From Pseudomonas umsongensis (lineage in GTDB: Bacteria; Pseudomonadota; Gammaproteobacteria; Pseudomonadales; Pseudomonadaceae), in the NCBI RefSeq assembly GCF_002236105.1, contig NZ_NIWU01000001.1, positions 434,001 through 498,000 on the forward strand: DNA of 64,000 bases, read 5' to 3'. The translations under genes were made by a program, and so were the position numbers. The first letter of the stretch is position 1, and every line of letters starts with the position of its first letter. Positions 24,830-31,940 of this stretch are shown here, piece after piece. Below the pieces are notes generated by a model, which had not been told where the DNA came from, ran no database searches, and saw nothing but the letters and a program-made list of their open reading frames with translations.

Positions 24830-25596
24830 TCGCCGGGCCGGCTTCTCAAGAAAACCTGATTCAGGGGAAGGGGACAACACTGGCCGAATGGCAGGCCAGT
24901 GACGGGTTGGCGCAGGTGCCAACCATCACTCATCGACAACTGGTGCCTGCGGGGCGGCGCCTGGTCGTCGTCGCCCCGCATCCTGACGATGAAGTCCTCG
25001 GGTGCGCCGGCATCCTCGCGGGAATGCAGGGCAACGAGGCCGACGTCCTGATGATTGCGGTCACTGATGGCGAAGCCAGCCACCCGCAATCGCGGCACTG
25101 GACGCCGACACGCCTGCGACGGCAGCGCCCGATGGAAAGTACCCTCGCGCTCGCCCGCATGGGGCTCGATGTCGATTTGCTGGACTGGCAACGCCTGGCG
25201 TTGCCCGACAGCGCTGTAGAAACGCAGGAGGCGTGGTTGGTCGAGCGGCTGGCGGCATTGATTCGCCCGGGCGATCGTGTGATCACCACCTGGCGCCGGG
25301 ACGGACATTGCGATCACGAGGCGACCGGCCGCGCGACCGCCTGCGCGGTAGCCCGCCACCAGGCTTGCCTGATTGAAGTGCCGGTCTGGGCATGGCATTG
25401 GGCGCGCCCCAACGATGCCCGAGTCCCTTGGGCGCGAGCGCACAAATACCTGCTGGCCCCACACGTGTTGGCGCGCAAGCGCCAGGCCATCGCGGCCCAT
25501 GCGTCGCAGGTCAGCCGCGACGGTCAGACACCCGCGGTGTTGAGCGGTGAAACCCTCGAACGATTGCTGCAGCCTTTTGAACTGGTGTTTTTATGA
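24826..25596 (+). CDS. PIG-L family deacetylase (LmbE-like)
   Basis: The 256-residue enzyme has the zinc-binding PHPDDEVLGCAG motif (about residue 52) and the matching HCDHEATGRA segment, the two hallmarks of GlcNAc-type deacetylases such as MshB, BshB and LmbE. It would remove an acetyl group from an amino-sugar or related substrate. The GTG start at 24826 overlaps the preceding stop; an in-frame GTG at 24817 is also possible. The stop overlaps the next ATG by 4 bp, so all three genes are translationally coupled. Confidence 0.87.
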   Translation: MIAGPASQENLIQGKGTTLAEWQASDGLAQVPTITHRQLVPAGRRLVVVAPHPDDEVLGCAGILAGMQGNEADVLMIAVTDGEASHPQSRHWTPTRLRRQRPMESTLALARMGLDVDLLDWQRLALPDSAVETQEAWLVERLAALIRPGDRVITTWRRDGHCDHEATGRATACAVARHQACLIEVPVWAWHWARPNDARVPWARAHKYLLAPHVLARKRQAIAAHASQVSRDGQTPAVLSGETLERLLQPFELVFL

Positions 25597-26207
25597 GCGT
25601 ATCCCCCGACTACTTCGAACAACTGTTCGGGGCCAGCGATGACCCCTGGTCCTTCCGGACCCGCTGGTACGAAAAGCGCAAGCGCGAGCTGACGCTGGCC
25701 AGCCTGCCGCGCCAGCGCTATCAACGTGTGTTCGAGCCAGCCTGTGCCAACGGTGAACTCAGCGTACAGTTGGCCGGGCGCTGCGCCGCGTTGCTGTGCC
25801 AGGACCTGAACGCGAAGGCGGTCGACCTGGCGCGCCAGCGCTTGAGTGGACTGCATCATGTCCACGTCGAGCAGGCGGGTATTCCCCGGCAATGGCCGGA
25901 CGGTGACTTTGACCTCATCGTGCTCAGCGAAGTGGGGTACTTCCTCGATGTGGACGAGTGGCACCAGGTCATCGAAAACACCTTGCGCAGCCTCGGCCCG
26001 GCGGGCGGCGTGCTGGCCTGTCACTGGTTGCATCCGATCGAAGGTTGTTCGCAGGACGGTCGCGATGTTCATGCGGCGCTTGGCGAACGCCTGCACCTGC
26101 ATCGTCTGGTGCGCCATGAGGACGCGGATTTCCTGCTCGAATACTGGAGCCGAACAGCAACCTCGATCGACCTTGCCGAAACCTGCCAGTCGTTACCCGG
26201 CCAGTGA
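25593..26207 (+). CDS. NodS-like SAM-dependent N-methyltransferase
   Basis: This 204-residue protein begins with DYFEQLFGASDDPWSFRTRWYEKRKRE, the N-terminal block of the NodS family, then motif I reads VFEPACANGELSVQLA and the acidic loop DLNAKAVDLARQRL, followed by FDLIVLSEVGYFLD. NodS methylates the free amine left by NodB during Nod factor synthesis; here the PIG-L enzyme just upstream could create such an amine. It overlaps the upstream gene (ATGA) and its 3' end overlaps the convergent GT2 gene by 15 bp. Confidence 0.85.
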   Translation: MSVSPDYFEQLFGASDDPWSFRTRWYEKRKRELTLASLPRQRYQRVFEPACANGELSVQLAGRCAALLCQDLNAKAVDLARQRLSGLHHVHVEQAGIPRQWPDGDFDLIVLSEVGYFLDVDEWHQVIENTLRSLGPAGGVLACHWLHPIEGCSQDGRDVHAALGERLHLHRLVRHEDADFLLEYWSRTATSIDLAETCQSLPGQ

Positions 26208-26843
26208 CTTCAGGTAGTCGCCAAAGCCTTCCCGGCACCGGCAATGCTGGCGAGCGCTGGTGGTGACCGGGTTGCCGGCCGTCCACATGATGCGCGCGCC
26301 GCTGCGTTCCAAGTCGGCGACCAGTTGCACATCTTCGTGGGCGGGCAAGGCCTGGAATCCGCCCGCCTTGCGATACGCCGCAGAAGAGACGCCGAGGTTG
26401 GCCCCATGGATATGCCGATGGCCCTCAACGGGGCGGTAATTGGCGTGATAGCGCTCGCGCACTCGCTCCGAATGTTCGGACCAGTCGTTGACTTCGACCA
26501 GGCCACAGACCGCATCGGCGTTGAACCTGATCTGCTCAACCAGCCAAGAGTCGGGCACGACGCTGTCGGCATCGGTGAAGGCCAGCCAGCGAGCATCCGC
26601 CGCCAGCAAGTGTTCGGCGCCTTGCGCGCGGGTTTTTCCAACGTTGCGGTGGGTGCAGCTCAACGTCCACACGCCGTAGGCCTGGGCAATGTCCAGGGAA
26701 GTGTCCGTGCAGTCATCCAGGACGATCAGGATCCTGACTTCTTCACGGTCCAGGTCCTGGTGAAAAGCCGCCGCCAGCAGCGACTCGATGCATTCCTCAA
26801 GACGCTGTTCCTCGTTATGCACCGGGACAATCACTCCTATCAT
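26193..26843 (-). CDS. Family 2 glycosyltransferase
   Basis: The 216-residue GT-A fold enzyme starts MIGVIVPVHNEEQRLEECIESLL and has the nucleotide-binding LIVLDDCTDTS and metal site AFTDADSVV, then HIHGANLGVSSAAYRKAGGF and HEDVQLVADLERSGA, the acceptor-side ED-type motif. It has no membrane segment. It is short for GT2, lacking extra C-terminal domains. GGAGAG precedes the ATG. It is convergent with, and overlaps, the deacetylase-methyltransferase operon, yet functionally fits with it as the sugar-adding step. Confidence 0.88.
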   Translation of the reverse strand: MIGVIVPVHNEEQRLEECIESLLAAAFHQDLDREEVRILIVLDDCTDTSLDIAQAYGVWTLSCTHRNVGKTRAQGAEHLLAADARWLAFTDADSVVPDSWLVEQIRFNADAVCGLVEVNDWSEHSERVRERYHANYRPVEGHRHIHGANLGVSSAAYRKAGGFQALPAHEDVQLVADLERSGARIMWTAGNPVTTSARQHCRCREGFGDYLKSLAG

Positions 26844-27035
26844 CTGCAGCTCTCCATGGGAGGTTCACCGTAACCTGGCTTTTCGATGTCGACCGGGATC
26901 AATGGCCATTGGTTGCAACTGTTTGTGCACAAAGGTAATCACCGATGGCGGGCAACCATCGATCAGGTGCCGTCGATGAAAAAATGAACCGCCGCATCTG
27001 CGCTGCGCCCTTAGTCATAAGCACTGGTAGAGGCA

Positions 27036-27773
27036 ATGGGCGTGAACGAACGGACGATTTTCACCGGGTGTGCCGGCTGGAGCCTGGGCAGGGAACATTC
27101 AGCCGCCTTTACAGCTGAAGGCACCCACTTGCAGCGCTATGCGGCGCGACTGAACTGCGCCGAGATCAACAGCTCGTTCTATCGCCCGCATCGCCAGCAA
27201 ACCTACCAGCGCTGGGCGGCCAGCGTGCCGGCCGGCTTTCGTTTCAGTGTCAAGGTGCCCAAGCTGATCAGCCATGTGCAGCGCCTGCAGGCCTGTGATC
27301 AGGCGCTCGATGAGTTCGTGCTGCAATGCTCCGGCCTGGGCGATCGCCTGGGCTGCCTGCTGGTGCAGCTACCGCCATCGCTGGTGTTTGACGAGTCGGT
27401 CGCCGAAGCGTTTTTCATCAGCATCAGGCGGTGTTTTCCAGGGCCTGTGGTGCTCGAGCCCCGGCACGAGTCCTGGGTCGGTGCCGAGGCACTGTTGGTG
27501 CACTATCACATCGCGCAGGTTGCGGTGGACCCTTCGCGTATCAGCACTGACTCGACACCACGGGGATGGCCGGGGCTCAAATACTGGCGCCTGCATGGGT
27601 CGCCGCGCATCTACTACAGCCCTTATGAATTGCCACGCCTGGAACGCCTGGCGGTCGAGCTGCAAACAGCCACTGCCGAAGGACAGTCAGCCTGGTGCAT
27701 CTTCGACAACACCGCCAGCGGCGCGGCACTGGGCAATGCCTTGACGTTGGCGCAATACCTGGCCGCGCACTAA
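27036..27773 (+). CDS. DUF72 family protein (YecE-like)
   Basis: The 245-residue protein has the DUF72 TIM-barrel features: TGCAGWSLGREH near the start, YAARLNCAEINSSFYRPHRQQTYQRW, FRFSVKVPKLISH, VVLEPRHESW and the C-terminal WCIFDNTASGAALGNA. The family resembles an endonuclease-like TIM barrel but has no proven function. The 26844-27035 gap before it shows no feature. Its TAA stop overlaps the convergent pump gene's stop. Confidence 0.9.
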   Translation: MGVNERTIFTGCAGWSLGREHSAAFTAEGTHLQRYAARLNCAEINSSFYRPHRQQTYQRWAASVPAGFRFSVKVPKLISHVQRLQACDQALDEFVLQCSGLGDRLGCLLVQLPPSLVFDESVAEAFFISIRRCFPGPVVLEPRHESWVGAEALLVHYHIAQVAVDPSRISTDSTPRGWPGLKYWRLHGSPRIYYSPYELPRLERLAVELQTATAEGQSAWCIFDNTASGAALGNALTLAQYLAAH

Positions 27774-28987
27774 ACCCCTTTGGTGGACGGCAACAGGATC
27801 GTCAGGATGCCCAGCAGCGGCAGGAACGAACACAGCGTGTACACGTACTCGATGCCGTGGATATCCGCCAGGTGCCCGAGCAGCGCGGCGCCGATGCCGC
27901 CAAAACCGAACATCAGGCCGAAGAAAACCCCGGCGATCATGCCGACGTTGCCGGGCACCAGTTCCTGGGCGAAGACCACGATGGCCGAGAAGGCCGAGGC
28001 GAGGATGAAGCCGATGACCATGCTCAGCACGCCCGTCCAGAACAGGTCGACATGGGGCAGGGCGAGGGTGAAGGGCGCCGCTCCGAGAATCGAGAACCAG
28101 ATCACTTGCTTGCGCCCGATCCGGTCACCGATCGGCCCACCGAAGAAGGTGCCGGCTGCCACGGCGCCGAGAAACAGGAACAGGTACAGTTGCGAGCTGG
28201 CCACCGACAGGTCGAACTTCTCGATCAGGTAGAACGTGAAGTAGCTGGTGAAGCTGGCCATGTAGAAGTACTTGGAGAACACCAGCAATGCCAGGACCAC
28301 CAGGGCAAAACTCACCCGTTGTCTCGACAAGCCATGGGTTGCCTTGGTGCCCTGCTTGAGCTTGAACAGGTTCAGATGGTTGCGGTACCAGCGGCTCAGG
28401 CCGTATTGCACGAGGATGGCGAATACTGCGAACAGCCCGAACCAGGCGACGTTGCCCTGGCCATAAGGGATGACGATGGCCGCTGCCAGCAGTGGACCAA
28501 AAGCACTGCCGGCATTACCCCCGACCTGGAAGGTCGACTGGGCCAGACCGTAGCGACCACCCGAGGCCAGGCGCGCAACCCGGGAAGTCTCCGGGTGGAA
28601 GGTCGACGAGCCAATGCCCACCAGCGCCGAGGCCATGAGAATCGCCCCGAAGCTGCCGACCATTGCCAGCATCAGGATGCCGACCAGGGTACAGACCATA
28701 CCGGCCGGCAACAGCCACGGCTTGGGGTGGCGGTCGGTGTAGTAACCAACCCAGGGTTGCAGCAGCGAGGCGGTCAATTGAAAGGTCAGGGTGATCAGGC
28801 CGACCTGGGTGAAGGTCAGGCCGTACGTGGCCTTGAGCATCGGGTAGATCGACGGCAGCACGGCCTGGATCAGGTCATTGATCAGATGCGCCAGGGCACA
28901 GGCACCGATGACGCGCATCACCAGCGGGCTGGCTTGGCTGGCCACTGAAGCTGTCGCCGTGGGGGAAGTAGTGGTACTGATGGACAT
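27770..28987 (-). CDS. fsr: MFS efflux pump, fosmidomycin-resistance (Fsr) type
   Basis: The 405-residue protein has twelve hydrophobic segments and Fsr-branch motifs: HLINDLIQAVLPSIYPMLK, QPWVGYYTDRHPKPW, ALVGIGSSTFHPETSRVARLASGG and FFGGPIGDRIGRKQVIWFS. Fsr exports fosmidomycin and related compounds across the inner membrane. GGAAGG precedes the ATG at 28987. An AraC regulator lies divergently 145 bp away and probably controls it. Confidence 0.88.
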   Translation of the reverse strand: MSISTTTSPTATASVASQASPLVMRVIGACALAHLINDLIQAVLPSIYPMLKATYGLTFTQVGLITLTFQLTASLLQPWVGYYTDRHPKPWLLPAGMVCTLVGILMLAMVGSFGAILMASALVGIGSSTFHPETSRVARLASGGRYGLAQSTFQVGGNAGSAFGPLLAAAIVIPYGQGNVAWFGLFAVFAILVQYGLSRWYRNHLNLFKLKQGTKATHGLSRQRVSFALVVLALLVFSKYFYMASFTSYFTFYLIEKFDLSVASSQLYLFLFLGAVAAGTFFGGPIGDRIGRKQVIWFSILGAAPFTLALPHVDLFWTGVLSMVIGFILASAFSAIVVFAQELVPGNVGMIAGVFFGLMFGFGGIGAALLGHLADIHGIEYVYTLCSFLPLLGILTILLPSTKGV

Positions 28988-29131
28988 GGGATCCTTCCAG
29001 AAAAAACGTAAGACGGGGGCTCGGTGCCAGGCACAAAAGCGCTGCCCATTTCAGGGTTCGGCGTTATCCTAGGGACCGCCCGACTGCCTGTCTCACGCAA
29101 TTCGGGAGTCGACTATCGCAAAAAGGGCATC

Positions 29132-29905
29132 ATGATCAAGTCGCTGAAAGAATTCCTCAGAGAGATCGACGACCGATCCTGCGATGTGAGCAGCAGCGCT
29201 ACCGACTACCCGGAAAACTGGGTGATCGAAGCGCATTCCCATCAGGCTCACCAATTGATCTACGCCATCGAAGGCGTGATGGTGGTGCACTCGGGATTGA
29301 GCCAGTGGACGGTACCGCCCAGCCGCGGGATATGGATGCCGAGCAGGCACATTCACTCGATTCGCTGCGTCGGCCCGTTGAAGATGCGCAGCCTGTTCGT
29401 GCGTCCCGAAGCGTTTGCGGACATGCCGACTGAACCCAGGGCGGTGAGTATTTCGGCGTTGCTCAGTGAGTTGATCAAGGTCTCGGTGGCTATCACCTCA
29501 CCTTACGACGCGGATTCGCGCGAAGGCCGGGTCATGCGCCTGATCCTCGATGAACTGAGGATATTGCCCAGCTTGCCGCTGCATCTGCCTCAGCCCTCGG
29601 ACCCACGGATCAAGGTGGTGTGTTCAGCGTTGCAACGCGATCCCGGCGATTGTTCGACCCTGGCGCACTGGAGCGCACGCCTGGACCTCGATGAGAAAAC
29701 CATCCAGCGCCTGTTCCGCAAGGACACCGGGATGACCTTCGGCCAATGGCGCCAGCAGGCGCGGTTGCTACTGGCCCTGGAGCGCATCGCCGTGGGCGAG
29801 AAGATCATCGACATTGCCGGGGAACTGGGCTACGACAGCCCCAGTGCGTTCACCAGCATGTTCAAGAAACAGTTCGGCAAGACCCCCAGTCATTTCTTCA
29901 GGTGA
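29132..29905 (+). CDS. AraC-family regulator with N-terminal cupin domain
   Basis: The 257-residue protein has an AraC-binding cupin (WVIEAHSHQAHQLIYAIEGVMVV, PPSRGIWMPSRHIHSI) and a C-terminal double helix-turn-helix (WSARLDLDEKTIQRLFRKDTGMTFGQWRQQARLL, then DIAGELGYDSPSAFTSMFKKQFGKTP). The start at 29132 has AAAAAGGG upstream; an upstream in-frame extension is unlikely. It faces the Fsr-type pump, the usual arrangement for local control of an efflux gene. Confidence 0.9.
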   Translation: MIKSLKEFLREIDDRSCDVSSSATDYPENWVIEAHSHQAHQLIYAIEGVMVVHSGLSQWTVPPSRGIWMPSRHIHSIRCVGPLKMRSLFVRPEAFADMPTEPRAVSISALLSELIKVSVAITSPYDADSREGRVMRLILDELRILPSLPLHLPQPSDPRIKVVCSALQRDPGDCSTLAHWSARLDLDEKTIQRLFRKDTGMTFGQWRQQARLLLALERIAVGEKIIDIAGELGYDSPSAFTSMFKKQFGKTPSHFFR

Positions 29906-29980
29906 GGTCTTGCCGGTTTTTTCAGCCGCCAATGCACTCAGATGCTTTTGGCGCCAACGTGCAGAATGAATGGCAAGACG

Positions 29981-31225
29981 TCAGCCGTGGTAACGACATA
30001 CCGCGGCCATCGGGTTTTTGCTGCCGGCCACAACAATCCCGCCCGCTTCTTGAATGGCCATGCTGTTGGTGTAATTGAGGATGCCGTCGATGCCGGTATC
30101 GGAGAGTCCATCAATACCGAATGTGCGGTCCATTAAACCCTGGGGCGTTAACCTTCCCACCAGGCCCAGTGCGCGGGTGTTCAGTTCACCGGCCACGACG
30201 ATGGCCTGTTCGGCGTCCAGTCGGGCGCTTTTGAGGTGCAGACTCTGGAACGGGCGTTCAATGGTCACGGGTAGGGCATTGTTGAACGTGTTGTCCGGCT
30301 TGCCGTCGGCCAAGGTGCGTGTGACATAGCCCTTGCGGGTAGACGCCACCGAGAACCAGCCGACCGCAACCGGCTTGTCGTCCGGTTGCAGGAGCAGTTG
30401 CGTGAGTGTCACCGGCCCGGCAGCTTGTGCAAGCACGGCAAAACCGTCGGTTCCAAACGACGAATCGATTTGCCCGGTCGGGGTGAACGCGGCGAGAAAG
30501 GCACGATTGGGGGCAGTGCCGACAACAATGAAATTTCCGTTTTGCCGGACGGCGAGCCCGATGGATGCGGTGTTTTGCGCATCGAACTGGAAGAACACAT
30601 AGCCCTGTTCGTTGAAGCGTGTGTCCAACTGGCCGGCAGGCGTCAGTTGAATCAACAAGCCTTGATTGGCGTAGGGGCGAAATGTCCCGCTGTTGAAGGC
30701 AAAGAGAATTCGGTCGTCGTTGGCGTCGACGACATAGACGCTAGCCCCATCGCTGGTTTGCTGTGGGGTGATATCCGATGATGGTTGCGCGGTGGGCAGT
30801 GGTTCCTTGAAAACATATACCCCGTCATTGCCGAAAAGAAGATCAATGGAGCCGCCAGCGTTGAAGCGAGCTACCGCAGGGTAGTAGAGGGTTGCCGGGC
30901 TTCCTTCTTGAACGTAGCCCGTCACCAGCAATTTATCGCCGCTCAGCTCAGTGATGCCGGTAGGGGTGGACCGGACTGGGCTGCCTGCGAACCCCCAACG
31001 CAGATATCCGCCTGTACCGAATGAGGTGTCGAGCAGGCCGTTTTTTTCCAATCGGAACAGTTTGAAGTCGTTGCCGTCCGCCAACACGCCAATGATTTTC
31101 CCTTGGTGAGGGCCGGGGGCTTTCAGGACGGCGATGGCTTTTACGTCGGATCCTTCCAGGATTGTCGTGCCGTCAGTGCCGAAGCTGCGATCCAGATGAC
31201 CGGCAGGGGAGGTAAGAGTCGACAT
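29981..31225 (-). CDS. Delta-60 repeat beta-propeller-like protein
   Basis: The 414-residue protein is built of repeated units of about 55-60 residues marked by LDxSFGTDG or LDTRFNEQG followed by a beta-rich stretch (LLQPDDKPVAVG, AVRQNGNFIVVG). This is the delta-60 repeat pattern (TIGR02608) of bacterial proteins predicted to form propeller-like structures. There is no obvious signal peptide, so localisation is unclear. GGAGAAGC precedes the ATG at 31225. It lies alone downstream of the sox operon. Confidence 0.85.
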   Translation of the reverse strand: MSTLTSPAGHLDRSFGTDGTTILEGSDVKAIAVLKAPGPHQGKIIGVLADGNDFKLFRLEKNGLLDTSFGTGGYLRWGFAGSPVRSTPTGITELSGDKLLVTGYVQEGSPATLYYPAVARFNAGGSIDLLFGNDGVYVFKEPLPTAQPSSDITPQQTSDGASVYVVDANDDRILFAFNSGTFRPYANQGLLIQLTPAGQLDTRFNEQGYVFFQFDAQNTASIGLAVRQNGNFIVVGTAPNRAFLAAFTPTGQIDSSFGTDGFAVLAQAAGPVTLTQLLLQPDDKPVAVGWFSVASTRKGYVTRTLADGKPDNTFNNALPVTIERPFQSLHLKSARLDAEQAIVVAGELNTRALGLVGRLTPQGLMDRTFGIDGLSDTGIDGILNYTNSMAIQEAGGIVVAGSKNPMAAVCRYHG

Positions 31226-31307
31226 GATGCTTCTCCAATAGTGAGGCTCAAGCACCCCCGATGGGTACTCAAGCCCCAGCCATTTAATCGGAGATGAATC
31301 GGAGGGC

Positions 31308-31937
31308 CTACTGACACAAATGACAGGTTTGCGATGTTTCGCAGCCTATTTCGCCAGCGCCAGGCGACCCTGAAAACTCCTCCATGGCATCCAGCAACGC
31401 CGCGTGGAAGTATGCCTTCGATGCCCGGTCGCAGAGTATGAACAAGCGCGGCTGTTGCGCCGACGTGGCATTGACCACGATCACGTTGATGCGCGCCGCC
31501 GAGGTTTGCGCCACGGCACCGGGGCCGAAGGCCTGGGCGCTCATGTCGACGCCGCAGAGTTTGGCCATGACTTCGGGCAATTGTTCACCGCTCAGCTGGA
31601 ACCAGGCATGGCTGTCCTGGCGTGGCAGCAGGTAGTTGGCTTGATGGTCCAACTCCCAGCGGGCCTCTTCGTCGGCGATGCGTTGGCCCTGGTCTTGCGC
31701 ACTGCCCAGCAGCAGGTATTCGGTCTGGGACAAACGCACGGCGTAGCTGCCGTCAACCTGGGTGACGGCGTGGTTGGGCGCGTCTGGCAGCACGAAGTCC
31801 CGACTCTTCAGATAGCGCGCACTGTCGGCGCCGCGAAATCCGACCCGGGGCAGGTCGGTCAGATCCGTCAGCGCACAGGTGGGCAGGAGGGCGAGGGCCG
31901 GCTGCCCGGCGCTGTGTTGTTGTCTCAGGCTGGTCAT
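31308..31937 (-). CDS. soxG: Sarcosine oxidase gamma subunit-type protein
   Basis: The 209-residue protein is the last gene of the sox operon, 3 bp after soxA. It shows the SoxG fold: GFRGADSARYLKSRDFVLPDAPNHA, SQTEYLLLG, QDSHAWFQLSGEQLPEVMAKLCGVD and QTSAARINVIVV. Gamma is structural in the heterotetramer. The C-terminus ends in a cysteine-containing tail (GCETSQTCHLCQ) that I do not recall in ordinary SoxG. Substrate specificity of the complex is discussed under soxB. Confidence 0.87.
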   Translation of the reverse strand: MTSLRQQHSAGQPALALLPTCALTDLTDLPRVGFRGADSARYLKSRDFVLPDAPNHAVTQVDGSYAVRLSQTEYLLLGSAQDQGQRIADEEARWELDHQANYLLPRQDSHAWFQLSGEQLPEVMAKLCGVDMSAQAFGPGAVAQTSAARINVIVVNATSAQQPRLFILCDRASKAYFHAALLDAMEEFSGSPGAGEIGCETSQTCHLCQ

Positions 31938-31940
31938 GGC

